Shown piece after piece: positions 35,576-44,711 of a stretch of 64,000 bases of DNA; the stretch's first letter is position 1, and every line of letters starts with the position of its first letter. The position numbers and the translations under genes are program-made. Source of the DNA: Thermodesulfomicrobium sp. WS (GTDB lineage: Bacteria; Desulfobacterota; Desulfovibrionia; Desulfovibrionales; Desulfomicrobiaceae); the NCBI RefSeq assembly GCF_027925145.1, contig NZ_AP027130.1, forward strand, positions 372,001-436,000. The letters run 5' to 3'. The notes under the pieces were generated by a model. It was not told the origin of the DNA. It did no database searches and saw only the letters and a program-made list of their open reading frames with translations.

Positions 35576-37657
35576 CTATTTTTTGCCGGGCAGGCTGTTG
35601 ATTTGCGAACCCAGCATGGTGGAGAGCTGGTCGTAGGTGCCGAGCACCGATTCGAGGGTCGCAAAGCGGTTCCGGAGGGTGCGTTCCAATTGGGTGAGCC
35701 GCCGCTCCTCGAAGGCGATCTTTTTGTCGATGCTATCCATGATGTCCTGGTAGTTGTCTTCGAGGATCTTGAGGGGGCCTTCCAGGGGCGCGGTCAGGCG
35801 GCGGACTTCGTCTCCAAGCTCCAGGGCCTTGCCGTTTTTGATGAAGATGGTGCCCGAGTAGGTGCCGTCCGTCATATCCATGACATCGATGACCAGACCC
35901 TTGGCCGGGTTGTCGTCACCCGTGGCCGTGATCTTGGTGCCGTCGATGGAGGCGGGGTAGCCAGCGATGGTGGGGGGCGGGCTGGCGCTGATGCTCCCGC
36001 CGGAGACGGTGTAGGAGACGGAGAATTCGCCGGCTTGGGTAACGCCGCGCACCAGGGAACTGAATTGAAAGTGGGGCGAGGCGGCGGCCACGGAGTGGCC
36101 GGGGTTGAGAGGGTCTTCGATCATCTCCTTGGTGCTGGGCACGGAGTCTGCGGCAAAAAGCTTGGCCACGGCCTGGGGGTCGGTGTTGAGGGCCGCGCGC
36201 AGGGCGGCTTCGTCGAACACCAAAAGACCGAAGGTGGGAGAGCCTTGGGAGGTATCGGTGGTGATGCCCACACTGCCCAAGGAGGTGACCGGATCCAGGT
36301 CGCGGTCAAAGCCCAGACCTTTGGAGGCGAGGATATTCTTGATGCGCTGCTGGATCATCTGCAGGCCGTAGTTGCCGGTGAGCAGCGATCCCGTGGTTTG
36401 GGAGCCCACGGTGGTCACCTTGGTTTGTTCCTGGATTTTGGTGAGTACGGTATTCACCTCGTCCACAAAGGTCTTCACCTTGTCCACGACAGCGGACACG
36501 TCCGTGGCCGTGGTCAGGGTGGTGGTTTGGCCGGCCTGCACCAGGTTCATGGTAATGCCGGGGATGACATCGCTGATGGAGTTGCTCGCCCGCTCCAGGT
36601 AGCCGTCGGTGGCCCCTTGGGTTTGGGTGAAGGCCGATGTCCCGAGGCCGGCGAGGGTGGTGCCGGGATAATCCACCACCCGCACCGTATTGGCCGCTCC
36701 AGGGGTTCCGGTGAGTACGAGCACCTGGGTGCCGGATTCCATGACAAGACTGGCTGCAACCCCGCTTCCCAAGGCGTTGATGCCGTCCACCAGGTCCTGG
36801 AGGGTGGCGCCGGCACCCAGGGAGACGGTATAGAGTGTGCCCCCGGCGGCGAACTTGAAGCCTCCGGGGGTACCGGAGAGGGGGTCCGTTGGCGCGGCCA
36901 GTCCTGTGGATGCCCGCAGGATGGTGGCGGTGGGCGCAGGGGTCACCGGCCAGCCATCGACCCGCAGCTGGGCGTTGGCCGCGTTTTGGGTCTGGACGAA
37001 GTCTCCAGAGGAAAAGCCGGGCACGGTGGTGAGGCCATCGTCGATGAGGATGTCGTTGCCTGCGCCCAGCTCCATGCCCCTGAGCTGCAGGCGGTAGCCG
37101 CTGCCATCGTTGATGAGGGCAGCGCGCACCAGATTCTGATTTTGGGAATGGGCGTTGATCATGTCCGCGAGCTGCTTCAGGGTGGTGCCTGCAGCCACGT
37201 TCACGGTCATTTGGGTGGAGCCCACCACCAAGGTCAGGGTGCGGGCCACGCCGCCGGTGATGTCCGCGCTGGGGGCGGAAAAAACTGCCGTGCCCATGAG
37301 GGTGTCCGTGGCGGCGAGTCCCACCACCTCCACGGTATGTACCCCGGATTCGGCGCTGCTGCTGGCTGTGGCGGTGAGGGCCGTGGGGTTGGAGGACACG
37401 GTCTTTTTCGCCAGAAATTCGTCCAAGGAATCCATGCCCGACAGGGTGGTGCGCAGGGTGAGCAGCGCGCTGTTGAGTTCTTGAAAGGCTTGGGTTTTCT
37501 TTTCCCACGTGGCTTTCCACGCCTCCAGGCGGCGCTGGTGGATGCGTTCCGTATCCACCAATTTGGTGACCATGGAGTCGAAATCCGTGCCTGAGCCCAG
37601 CCCCGTAAAGCGGATGGCGCCGGAAAGGAGATTCGTGCTTGTGGTGGTTTCGGCCAT
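35576..37657 (-). CDS. fliD: Flagellar filament cap protein FliD (hook-associated protein 2)
   Basis: 693 residues. The N-terminal RFTGLGSGTDFDSMVTKLVD and a coiled-coil start (VDTERIHQRRLEAWKATWEK) plus the C-terminal helical segment with ERRLTQLERTLRNRFATLES are the conserved D0/D1 regions; the middle is a variable, Ala/Thr/Gly-rich exposed domain. FliD caps the growing filament and folds exported flagellin. The gene is preceded by a sigma-54-type promoter, separate from the sigma-28 promoter of fliC. Confidence 0.95.
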   Translation of the reverse strand: MAETTTSTNLLSGAIRFTGLGSGTDFDSMVTKLVDTERIHQRRLEAWKATWEKKTQAFQELNSALLTLRTTLSGMDSLDEFLAKKTVSSNPTALTATASSSAESGVHTVEVVGLAATDTLMGTAVFSAPSADITGGVARTLTLVVGSTQMTVNVAAGTTLKQLADMINAHSQNQNLVRAALINDGSGYRLQLRGMELGAGNDILIDDGLTTVPGFSSGDFVQTQNAANAQLRVDGWPVTPAPTATILRASTGLAAPTDPLSGTPGGFKFAAGGTLYTVSLGAGATLQDLVDGINALGSGVAASLVMESGTQVLVLTGTPGAANTVRVVDYPGTTLAGLGTSAFTQTQGATDGYLERASNSISDVIPGITMNLVQAGQTTTLTTATDVSAVVDKVKTFVDEVNTVLTKIQEQTKVTTVGSQTTGSLLTGNYGLQMIQQRIKNILASKGLGFDRDLDPVTSLGSVGITTDTSQGSPTFGLLVFDEAALRAALNTDPQAVAKLFAADSVPSTKEMIEDPLNPGHSVAAASPHFQFSSLVRGVTQAGEFSVSYTVSGGSISASPPPTIAGYPASIDGTKITATGDDNPAKGLVIDVMDMTDGTYSGTIFIKNGKALELGDEVRRLTAPLEGPLKILEDNYQDIMDSIDKKIAFEERRLTQLERTLRNRFATLESVLGTYDQLSTMLGSQINSLPGKK

Positions 37658-37687
37658 GAGGTCCTCCGCAACAGTCTCTGTGGTTTA

Positions 37688-37703
37688 TGCAATGGCCGTG
37701 CCG
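37688..37703 (-). promoter_or_regulatory. Sigma-54 (RpoN) promoter of fliD-fliS-asnB
   Basis: On the minus strand the sequence reads CGGCAC-GGCCA-TTGCA, matching the sigma-54 consensus TGGCAC-N5-TTGCA except for the first base, with the invariant GG and GC at the required spacing. The fliD ATG lies about 30 bases downstream. Expected activation is by a flagellar NtrC-type regulator, not present in the window. Confidence 0.75.
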
Positions 37704-37714
37704 CCTTTTCTATG

Positions 37715-37748
37715 AAAAAGGGCCGGGCCGCGGCGTGCGACCCGGCCC
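37715..37748 (-). terminator. Intrinsic terminator of fliC
   Basis: On the minus strand GGGCCGGG (37748-37741) pairs with CCCGGCCC (37727-37720) around a 13-base loop and is followed by five T (37719-37715). It lies 25 bases after the fliC stop and just before the sigma-54 promoter of fliD, insulating the two units. Confidence 0.85.
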
Positions 37749-37772
37749 TTTGGCCGCAGTTTGGGGCGGGGG

Positions 37773-38717
37773 CTATCCGCCGATGAGCTGCAGGGCCATC
37801 TGCGGCAGGCTGTTGGCCTGGGAGAGCATGGCCACTGCCGACTGGGTGAGGATCTGGTTGCGTACGAATTGGGTCATTTCCGTGGCCACGTCCACGTCGG
37901 AGATGCGGGACTCGGCCGCTTGCAGGTTCTCCGCCTGGATTTGCAGATTGGTGATGGTGTTCTGCAAGCGGTTCTGGAGGGCGCCCAGGTTGGCGCGGAT
38001 GTTATCCTTGGAAACGATGGCCCGGTTGAGGGCCGCCAGGGCCTGTTGCGCCGCCTGCTGGGTGGAGATGCTGTAGCCCGCGCCGGCAATTCCGGAACCG
38101 TTATCGCGGTTGACGTCTGCCGCGTTGCCCACTCCCAGGGCCGAGGCCGTAGCCGTCTGGATGGCGATGTAGTAGTAGTCCTCGGCGGAGCTGTTGCCCG
38201 TGCCGAAGTGGACCTTGAGCGGGCCAGTGGAGTTGAGACCCGAGCCAACGTGGGCGCTGGCCCAATCCACCACATGCGGGGTAGAGGCCGAGAGATCTCC
38301 ATTCAAGAGATAGATGCCGTTGAAGTTGGTGGCGTTGGCGATTCGGGTGATTTCCGAGGCCATGGCCTGGTACTCGGAGTCGATGATGAGCCGCTGGTCC
38401 GAGGTATAGGTGCCGGTGGCCGCCTGTTCGGCCAGCTCCTTCATACGGATGAGCTTTTCATCGATGACCTGAAGGGCGCCGTCGGCGGTCTGGATAAGGG
38501 AGATGGCGTCGTTGGCGTTGCGGATGCCCTGCTTGAGGGAGGCGATGTCCGCACGCATGAGTTCTCGAATAGCGAGCCCGGCAGCATCGTCCGCTGCAGT
38601 GGTGATACGCAGGCCCGAGGACAGGCGGCGGGTGGAGGTGGCCAACGCTCCGTAGGATGTGCTGAGGTTCCGCGCCGCGTTCATTGCCATGAGATTGTTG
38701 TTGATGACGAGTGCCAT
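37773..38717 (-). CDS. fliC: Flagellin
   Basis: 314-residue filament protein. Conserved N-terminal D0/D1 (MALVINNNLMAMNAARNLS; RRLSSGLRITTAADDAAGLA) and C-terminal D1/D0 (RISDVDVATEMTQFVRNQIL; MLSQANSLPQMALQLI) flank a short variable middle of about 90 residues, so the filament surface is small. There is no signal peptide, as expected for flagellar type III export. It has its own sigma-28 promoter and terminator. Confidence 0.97.
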   Translation of the reverse strand: MALVINNNLMAMNAARNLSTSYGALATSTRRLSSGLRITTAADDAAGLAIRELMRADIASLKQGIRNANDAISLIQTADGALQVIDEKLIRMKELAEQAATGTYTSDQRLIIDSEYQAMASEITRIANATNFNGIYLLNGDLSASTPHVVDWASAHVGSGLNSTGPLKVHFGTGNSSAEDYYYIAIQTATASALGVGNAADVNRDNGSGIAGAGYSISTQQAAQQALAALNRAIVSKDNIRANLGALQNRLQNTITNLQIQAENLQAAESRISDVDVATEMTQFVRNQILTQSAVAMLSQANSLPQMALQLIGG

Positions 38718-38777
38718 GGTGATTTCCTCCGTGAAAGGGTTTGGCGTCCGTGCCGATGTATTCCGTGTGTGCCCCTT

Positions 38778-38804
38778 GTATCGGCCGCTGGCGGCAATAC
38801 TTTA
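38778..38804 (-). promoter_or_regulatory. Sigma-28 (FliA) promoter of fliC
   Basis: On the minus strand TAAA (38804-38801), a 15-base spacer and GCCGATAC (38785-38778) match the sigma-28 consensus TAAA-N15-GCCGATAA at all but the last base. It lies about 60 bases upstream of the flagellin ATG, giving a late-class flagellar promoter. Confidence 0.9.
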
Positions 38805-38826
38805 GGGCGATTTCGGAATTTTTGGG

Positions 38827-39576
38827 TCAGGACAGGGGAGGAAGGTCCACGAACTCGGGGATGTGGCGCCGGGCCTCGGTTTCCGAGATGCCGCGGGCCT
38901 GGGCGATGGCGGGGAGGTTTTCTTCGGCGTCGCTTGGGCGCAGATAGCGGGGCGCTGGCGGATGGCGATGGAAGGCGGCCTTGGCGGCGGCGGCCATGAG
39001 GGTCCCGGGCCAGGGGGTGTCGAAGCGCGTGGGCAGGGCGGTGACGGTATCTGGGAGCTCCAGGCGGCGGATGCCGCTGCCTACGGCAAGTCCCGGCTGG
39101 GCCTCCACGTGGGCGCGAAACTCCTGATGGGAGAGGGGCCGGACGGGGCGGGTGGGCTGGCCATGCTCGAAGAGCTGCGCGTAGACCATGTGGGCGCGGG
39201 CATAGGTGGCCACCCACAGCCGTCCTGGGCAGGGGACCTGGGCGGCAAGCAGGCGGTGCAGCTCCAGCCCCGCCATGGGGATTTGGGCGCCCATGCCCAG
39301 TCCTGCCACGGTGGCCAGGGTGATGCGCAGCCCGGTGAAGGACCCCGGGCCGCATACGGCCGCCACGCCGTCAAGGTCCGTGGCCGCGATTCGGTGCGCT
39401 GCAAGGATGCGTGCGATGGCCGGCGCCAGCACGGTCACCGAGGCGCCGGGGCAGTGGATGGCCTCGGCGTGGAGCACATCATCCCCATGGCCGAGGACGA
39501 TGTGGAGCAGGCTTTCGGCGCCGCACAGGACGAGCAGCGGGGCGCTGGGGTCAGGGGATATGGCGGAGGATGTCAT
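38827..39576 (-). CDS. tsaB: tRNA threonylcarbamoyladenosine biosynthesis protein TsaB
   Basis: 249 residues of the YeaZ/TsaB family, an inactive paralogue of TsaD that scaffolds t6A37 synthesis in tRNAs reading ANN codons. The diagnostic GPGSFTGLRITLATVAGLG lies near residue 76. Last gene of a long housekeeping operon; its start lies 26 bases inside the 3' end of rseP. Confidence 0.9.
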   Translation of the reverse strand: MTSSAISPDPSAPLLVLCGAESLLHIVLGHGDDVLHAEAIHCPGASVTVLAPAIARILAAHRIAATDLDGVAAVCGPGSFTGLRITLATVAGLGMGAQIPMAGLELHRLLAAQVPCPGRLWVATYARAHMVYAQLFEHGQPTRPVRPLSHQEFRAHVEAQPGLAVGSGIRRLELPDTVTALPTRFDTPWPGTLMAAAAKAAFHRHPPAPRYLRPSDAEENLPAIAQARGISETEARRHIPEFVDLPPLS

Positions 39577-40609
39577 TGACGGTTGCCAGAATCATGAGGG
39601 TGATGAGCAGCGCCATGCCGATGCGCAGGGCGACCTCCTGCACCTTGGCCGGAAGCGGCCGGCCGGCGATGGTTTCCAGCAGGTAGAAGAGGATATGTCC
39701 GCCGTCCAGCACCGGGATGGGCAGCAGGTTGAGCACGCCCAGGTTGACGCTGATGAGCGCCGTGAGCGCCAAAAGCTGCACGAGGCCGCTTTGGGCTTCG
39801 CGGTGGATGAGCTCGGTGATGAGGATCACCCCGCCCACGTCGCTCCACGGGATCACCCGCTCGATGAGCTTGATGATGCCCTGGAGCATGAGGCTGGTGA
39901 CCTGGCCGATATGCCGCAGCCCTTCCCAGGCCGCCTCGGGCACGGAGAGCATGCGGCGCTCGGTGGCCCCGGCCGGGGCGATGCCGAGCATGGGGGCGCG
40001 GCGCATTTCGCCAAATATGGTGCGTTTTTCCTGCACCTGTGGGGTGGCGCGTACTTCCAGGAGGATTTCCTGGCGCCTTATGGAGAGCGTCAGGGCGCGG
40101 CCGTCACTGGCTTCGATGGCGGTGACCAGGTCGTCCCAGGTACGGATGGTTTTGCCGTCGATGGCGAGGATGCGGTCTTGGGGGGCAAGCCCTGCCGCCG
40201 CCGCAGGGCTCTCGGCAGTGACCTTGCCGATGACCGGCAGCAGTTCTTCCATGCCTTGGGTGGCCAGGAGCCCCCAAAAGATGAGCCAAGCAAGGAAGAA
40301 ATTGCTGAGCGGGCCTGCCAGCACCACGAGCATGCGCTGCCAGGGCGGGCGCTGGGCAAATTGGTTTTCTCTGGGCGTAGCATCGTCGGCGTTTTCTTTT
40401 TCTCCTGCGAGCTGCACGTAGCCGCCAAGCGGGATGAGGCTCAGGCGATACTCGGTGGCGCCTGGTCTCCAGGAGAGGAGCTTCGGCCCAAAGCCCAGGG
40501 AGAAGACGTGCACGCCGATACCCAGCGCCCGGGCCATGAGAAAGTGCCCCAATTCATGGAAAAAGATGAGGCCGCCAAGGACGACGATCACGGCGAGGAT
40601 GCTCGTCAT
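39551..40609 (-). CDS. rseP: RIP metalloprotease (site-2 protease)
   Basis: 352-residue intramembrane zinc protease that releases membrane-tethered factors such as anti-sigma proteins. The first helix carries HELGH (residues 18-22), a PDZ domain follows (residues about 120-190, AAAAGLAPQDRILAIDGK), and the C-terminal NLLPIPVLDGGH holds the third zinc ligand. Start ATG 40609 with GGAGACCC upstream, overlapping the dxr stop by four bases. Confidence 0.95.
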   Translation of the reverse strand: MTSILAVIVVLGGLIFFHELGHFLMARALGIGVHVFSLGFGPKLLSWRPGATEYRLSLIPLGGYVQLAGEKENADDATPRENQFAQRPPWQRMLVVLAGPLSNFFLAWLIFWGLLATQGMEELLPVIGKVTAESPAAAAGLAPQDRILAIDGKTIRTWDDLVTAIEASDGRALTLSIRRQEILLEVRATPQVQEKRTIFGEMRRAPMLGIAPAGATERRMLSVPEAAWEGLRHIGQVTSLMLQGIIKLIERVIPWSDVGGVILITELIHREAQSGLVQLLALTALISVNLGVLNLLPIPVLDGGHILFYLLETIAGRPLPAKVQEVALRIGMALLITLMILATVNDILRHIP

Positions 40610-41808
40610 GCAAGGGTCTCCAGGATGCGGGCGGCCTTGGCCCGGGCGAGCTGGTCCTGGTGGAGGATGTCTTCCACCGTGGCCGCAGGCTGCGCTTCGG
40701 TGGTTTCCATGGTGGCGGCGATGAGGCGCGGGATGGCAAGGAAGGGGATGCGGCGGGCCAAGAAGGCCTCCACCGCCACTTCCGCGGCGGCGTTGAGGGC
40801 GATGCGGGCGCTGGGACCATGGCGTGCGGCCTCCATGGCCAGGCGCAAACAAGGGAAACGTTCCAAGTCCGGCGCTTCGAAGGTCAGCGGCTTGGCGGTG
40901 AGGTCCACGGGGAGGTTTTGCGCCAACCGTTCAGGGTAGCCCAGGCAATGGGCAATGGGGACTTCCATGGAGGCCGGGCCCAATTGGGCAAGCAGCGAGC
41001 CGTCGATCATCTCCACCAGGGAGTGCACCACGGATTGGGGGTGCACGAGGACGGCGATCTCTTCCGGTTGTGCCCCAAAAAGGGCCATGGCCTCCAGGAA
41101 TTCCAGCCCCTTGTTCATGAGGGTGGCGCTATCCACGGTAATTTTGGGCCCCATGCTCCAATTGGGGTGGCGCAGCGCCGCCTCAGGGGTGACCGCGGCC
41201 AGCTCGGCGGCAGAGGCGGTGCGAAATGGTCCGCCCGAAGCCGTGAGGATGAGTCGGCGCACCTGCGTGAGCCCGTGGCCCTGCACGGCCTGGAAGATGG
41301 CGTTGTGCTCCGAATCCACAGGGAGCAGCACGGCCCCGCTTGCGTGGCACGCCTGGCGGAAGAGGTGCCCTGCCAGCACCAAGGCCTCTTTGGTGGCCAA
41401 AGCGAGGACCTTGCCGCTTTGGGCCGCGGCCAGGGCGGGAAGGAGCCCGGCGGCGCCCACTTGGGCGGCTACTACGTGGGTGGCCTCGGGCAATCGCGCC
41501 AATTGGACGTAGCCTTCAGGGCCGAAGACCAGATGCGGGTGGTAGTCTTCAGGGAGCAGCGCTCGAAGTGGCGCGCTATCTTCGGCGCGCAAGATCCCCA
41601 AAAACGGCGGCCGGAACTCCGTGGCCTGTTCGGCCAAGCGCGTCAGATTGCGGGCCCCGGCCAAGGCCAAGATTTGGAATTGTTCTCGGTGGCGGCGCAC
41701 TACCGCCAAGGTACTGGCGCCAATGGAGCCGGTGGACCCGAGGATCACCAGCCTGCGGGGATCGGCGCTCTGGAGAAAGCGGTGGGAAAGGGGGGAAATG
41801 TACTCCAT
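40606..41808 (-). CDS. dxr: 1-deoxy-D-xylulose 5-phosphate reductoisomerase
   Basis: 400 residues, second step of the MEP isoprenoid pathway. LVILGSTGSIGASTLAVVRR near residue 20 binds NADPH; LPVDSEHNAIFQ and ASGGPFRTAS form the metal and substrate site with HPNWSMGPKITVDSATLMNK. It sits between cdsA and rseP as in many bacteria, just upstream of the operon's uppS isoprenoid consumer in pathway terms. The binding site before ATG 41808 is weak, and coupling to cdsA (stop at 41811) is likely. Confidence 0.95.
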   Translation of the reverse strand: MEYISPLSHRFLQSADPRRLVILGSTGSIGASTLAVVRRHREQFQILALAGARNLTRLAEQATEFRPPFLGILRAEDSAPLRALLPEDYHPHLVFGPEGYVQLARLPEATHVVAAQVGAAGLLPALAAAQSGKVLALATKEALVLAGHLFRQACHASGAVLLPVDSEHNAIFQAVQGHGLTQVRRLILTASGGPFRTASAAELAAVTPEAALRHPNWSMGPKITVDSATLMNKGLEFLEAMALFGAQPEEIAVLVHPQSVVHSLVEMIDGSLLAQLGPASMEVPIAHCLGYPERLAQNLPVDLTAKPLTFEAPDLERFPCLRLAMEAARHGPSARIALNAAAEVAVEAFLARRIPFLAIPRLIAATMETTEAQPAATVEDILHQDQLARAKAARILETLA

Positions 41809-41810
41809 GG

Positions 41811-42602
41811 CTATGTCCACAAGGGCAAGAAATGGGCCAGGAGCGCATAGACGGGGAGCGCGGTCAAAAGGCTGTCGATGCGATCCAAAATCCCCCCGTG
41901 TCCTGGAAGCATATTCCCGGAATCCTTGATGTTTCTCCAGCGCTTGATGGCCGATTCCATAAGATCGCCCCCTTGGGCGGCAAGGCTCACCACCGCGGCC
42001 ATGAGGGCCGCACGGCCAGGATCCGCCCCGCCTATCCATACGGCGTAGGCCGTGCAGACCGCCATGCAGGCCGCAAGCCCGCCGAGGCTGCCGGACCAGG
42101 TCTTTTTGGGGCTCACCCGGGGCCAGAGTTTGGGGCCGCCCAGGTGGGAGCCCACGTAGAAGGCCGCAGTATCCGTGGATATGGTGCCAAGGAGGATGAA
42201 GCCGAGGTCCAGGGAGGGAAGCTCGAGCCCTGGGCGCAGGAGCACGGGCACGTAGAGCAGGGCGCTGAGGGCAACAAGGACGTCGTGGGCGGCTTGGGAG
42301 GCGTCTTTGCCGCTGCGGAGCACAAATGTCGTGCCTGCGGCGAGGGTGAGCAGCGGCGCGGTGGCTCCTTCCGGCCAGGAGGCGGGCAGCCACAAGAGGC
42401 CGATCCCTGCGCCAAGGGTCAGGCCAAGGGCCAGCCGCCGTTTTCGCAGGTCCCAAAACATGGCCAGGTATTCTCCCAGGGCCAGGGCCGCCACGAGGCT
42501 GACCGCCAGGCGCAGGGGCGTGCCTCCGGCCACCACCGCCGCAGCAAGCAGGGGGATGAGGACGAGGGCCGTGAGGATTCGTTGGCGGTGCGCTGGGGTC
42601 AT
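41811..42602 (-). CDS. cdsA: Phosphatidate cytidylyltransferase
   Basis: 263-residue membrane enzyme making CDP-diacylglycerol for phospholipid synthesis. Multiple hydrophobic segments precede the C-terminal family signature SAIKRWRNIKDSGNMLPGHG followed by GILDRIDSL. The start overlaps the uppS stop by four bases. Confidence 0.94.
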   Translation of the reverse strand: MTPAHRQRILTALVLIPLLAAAVVAGGTPLRLAVSLVAALALGEYLAMFWDLRKRRLALGLTLGAGIGLLWLPASWPEGATAPLLTLAAGTTFVLRSGKDASQAAHDVLVALSALLYVPVLLRPGLELPSLDLGFILLGTISTDTAAFYVGSHLGGPKLWPRVSPKKTWSGSLGGLAACMAVCTAYAVWIGGADPGRAALMAAVVSLAAQGGDLMESAIKRWRNIKDSGNMLPGHGGILDRIDSLLTALPVYALLAHFLPLWT

Positions 42603-43288
42603 GCCTCCTCCACAGCTGCGCCAAAGCGGCGTTGGCGGCGACGGAAGTCCTCCAGGGCGCGGTGCAGGTGTTCGGGGGTGAACTCCGGCCAGGGAGTGTC
42701 CGTGAAATAGAGCTCGCTATAGGCGCTTTGGAAGAGGAGAAAATTACTCAGGCGCAGCTCTCCGCCGGTGCGGATGATGAGGTCCGGGTCCGGCATGTCG
42801 GCAGTGCAGAGGTGCGCGGCCAGGGAGGCTTCGGTGATGGGTGCCTTTTGCTGGGCGAGTTGTTGGCACGCACGCACGATCTCGAGCCTTCCCGAGTAGT
42901 TGAGCGCCAGCGCCAGGGTCATGGCGGAGCCGTGGGCGGTGCGGCGCAGGGCGTGCTGGAGCACCTGCCGGGTGGGGGAGGGGATGCCGTCCAGTTCGCC
43001 CAGCACCCGCAGCCGGATCCCGGTGCGTTCCAGCTCCGGCAGTTCCTGGGAAAGGAATTCGCGCAGCAGCTCGAACAGGAAGGTGACCTCCTGGGGAGGC
43101 CGGCGCCAGTTTTCCCGCGAAAAGGTGTACAGGGTGAGGTTGGGGATCTCGAGCCGACGGGTCTCGCGCACGATTTCCCGCGCCGCCAGGGTGCCGGCCC
43201 GGTGCCCTGCGCTGCGGGCAAGGCCTCGGGCCTGGGCCCAGCGGCCGTTGCCATCCATGATAATGGCCAGATGCGAAAGGATGGGCAT
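42599..43288 (-). CDS. uppS: Isoprenyl transferase (undecaprenyl diphosphate synthase)
   Basis: 229-residue cis-prenyltransferase supplying the lipid carrier for cell-wall and surface polysaccharide synthesis. HLAIIMDGNGRWAQARGLAR at the N-terminus holds the catalytic Asp, LTLYTFSRENWRRP follows, and PDLIIRTGGELRLSNFLLFQ is the C-terminal signature. The ATG at 43288 is preferred to longer forms because it puts the signature at its usual distance from the start. Four bases separate it from frr. Confidence 0.95.
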   Translation of the reverse strand: MPILSHLAIIMDGNGRWAQARGLARSAGHRAGTLAAREIVRETRRLEIPNLTLYTFSRENWRRPPQEVTFLFELLREFLSQELPELERTGIRLRVLGELDGIPSPTRQVLQHALRRTAHGSAMTLALALNYSGRLEIVRACQQLAQQKAPITEASLAAHLCTADMPDPDLIIRTGGELRLSNFLLFQSAYSELYFTDTPWPEFTPEHLHRALEDFRRRQRRFGAAVEEA

Positions 43289-43292
43289 GGAG

Positions 43293-43847
43293 CTAGATTT
43301 CCATGATCTCTTTTTCTTTGGCCGCCAAGGCGGCATCCGCCTTGTGGATGAAGTCGTCGGTGATCTTTTGGACGTCCTCTTGGGCCTTATGGAAGTCGTC
43401 TTCGCTCATCTCTTTGGCGTTCTTTTTCTTTTTGAGGGATTCGTTGATATCCCGGCGCACGTTGCGGATGGCGACCTTGGCCTCTTCGGTATATTTCTTG
43501 GCCATTTTCACCAAATCTTTGCGGCGTTCTTCCGTGAGCGGCGGGATGGAAATGCGGATGGTGCGGCCATCGTTCACGGGGGTCAGCCCGAGATCCGACT
43601 TCATGATGGCCTTTTCGATGGCGGCAAAGGCATTGCGGTCCCAGGGAGAGATGGCGATGGTACGGCTATCGGGAATGGAAACCGAGGCTACTTGGGCTAG
43701 CGGCGTCGGTGTACCGTAGTACTCCACCTTGATATGGTCCACCAATGCGGTGGAGGCGCGCCCAGTACGCAAGCGGGAAAATTCCTTCACCAGATTGTCG
43801 ATGCTTTTCTGCATCTTGGTCGTGCATTCTTCAAGGTGCTTTTCCAT
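43293..43847 (-). CDS. frr: Ribosome recycling factor
   Basis: 184 residues, full family length. It splits post-termination ribosomes together with EF-G. The conserved [20 protein letters not shown] near residue 26 and [20 protein letters not shown] near residue 92 are clear, with a lysine-rich helical C-terminus. Placed between pyrH and uppS as in most proteobacteria. Confidence 0.97.
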   Translation of the reverse strand: MEKHLEECTTKMQKSIDNLVKEFSRLRTGRASTALVDHIKVEYYGTPTPLAQVASVSIPDSRTIAISPWDRNAFAAIEKAIMKSDLGLTPVNDGRTIRISIPPLTEERRKDLVKMAKKYTEEAKVAIRNVRRDINESLKKKKNAKEMSEDDFHKAQEDVQKITDDFIHKADAALAAKEKEIMEI

Positions 43848-43850
43848 GAC

Positions 43851-44570
43851 TTATTCTCCTTGAACCAAAGTTCCCACACGTTCGCCCAACATCAGGCGCT
43901 TGATATTGCCAGGGACAAAGAGGTTGAAGACCCCGATGGGGAGTTTGTTGTCCATGCACAGAGAAATGGCCGCCGAGTCCATGACCTTGAGCCCTTGCTG
44001 GAGCACGTCCAGGTAGGTGAGGGTGGAATAGAGCACGGCATCGGGGTGCTTTTCCGGGTCCTTGTCATAGACTCCGTCCACGCGGGTGGCCTTGAAGATG
44101 GCGTCGCACTTGAGCTCCATGGCGCGCAGGACGGCGGCGGTGTCCGTCGTGAAATAGGGGATGCCGGTGCCTGCGGCGCAGATGACCACGCGGCCTTTTT
44201 CCAGGTGGCGGATGGCGCGGCGGCGGATGTAGGGCTCGGCCACTTCCTTCATGGTAATGGCGGTCATCACTCGGGTGGAGACCCCGAGTTTTTCCATGGC
44301 GTCTTGCACGGCCAGGGCGTTCATCACCGTGGCGAGCATACCCATGTAGTCCGCCGAGGCGCGGTCCATGCCCTTGGACGAGACCGAGACCCCGCGAAAG
44401 ATATTGCCGCCGCCGATGACGAGACTCAGCTGCACGCCCATGGTGGCCACTTCCGCCAGCTCCCGGCAGATGGCCTGGGTGGTGAGGGGGTCGATGCCAA
44501 AGCCTTGGTCACCGGCAAAGGCTTCGCCACTGAGTTTGAGCATGACGCGACTGAAGCGCAACTGCGACAT
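43851..44570 (-). CDS. pyrH: Uridylate (UMP) kinase
   Basis: 239-residue amino-acid-kinase-fold enzyme phosphorylating UMP to [16 protein letters not shown] near residue 8 and [10 protein letters not shown] near residue 52 form the nucleotide sites; [20 protein letters not shown] and [12 protein letters not shown] are typical of PyrH. The ATG at 44570 follows AAGGAGTCCTC. First gene of the pyrH-frr-uppS-cdsA-dxr-rseP-tsaB string, separated from tsf by a terminator. Confidence 0.96.
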   Translation of the reverse strand: MSQLRFSRVMLKLSGEAFAGDQGFGIDPLTTQAICRELAEVATMGVQLSLVIGGGNIFRGVSVSSKGMDRASADYMGMLATVMNALAVQDAMEKLGVSTRVMTAITMKEVAEPYIRRRAIRHLEKGRVVICAAGTGIPYFTTDTAAVLRAMELKCDAIFKATRVDGVYDKDPEKHPDAVLYSTLTYLDVLQQGLKVMDSAAISLCMDNKLPIGVFNLFVPGNIKRLMLGERVGTLVQGE

Positions 44571-44673
44571 GAGGACTCCTTGTTGTTGCAAAAGAGGCGG
44601 CCCTGCGTGCGGCCGCGTGACACTATGCATTTCCTTCTGGAAGCGCAACCGAGGCCAGCTCGGCGCACGCCAT

Positions 44674-44697
44674 AAAAAAAGGGCCTTGCGGCCCTTT
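44674..44697 (-). terminator. Intrinsic terminator of rpsB-tsf
   Basis: On the minus strand GGGCC-GCAA-GGCCC, extended by AAA/TTT pairs, runs into seven T (44680-44674). It begins 15 bases after the tsf stop, ending the rpsB-tsf unit ahead of pyrH. Confidence 0.9.
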
Positions 44698-44711
44698 GGT
44701 GCGCGGTGGGC

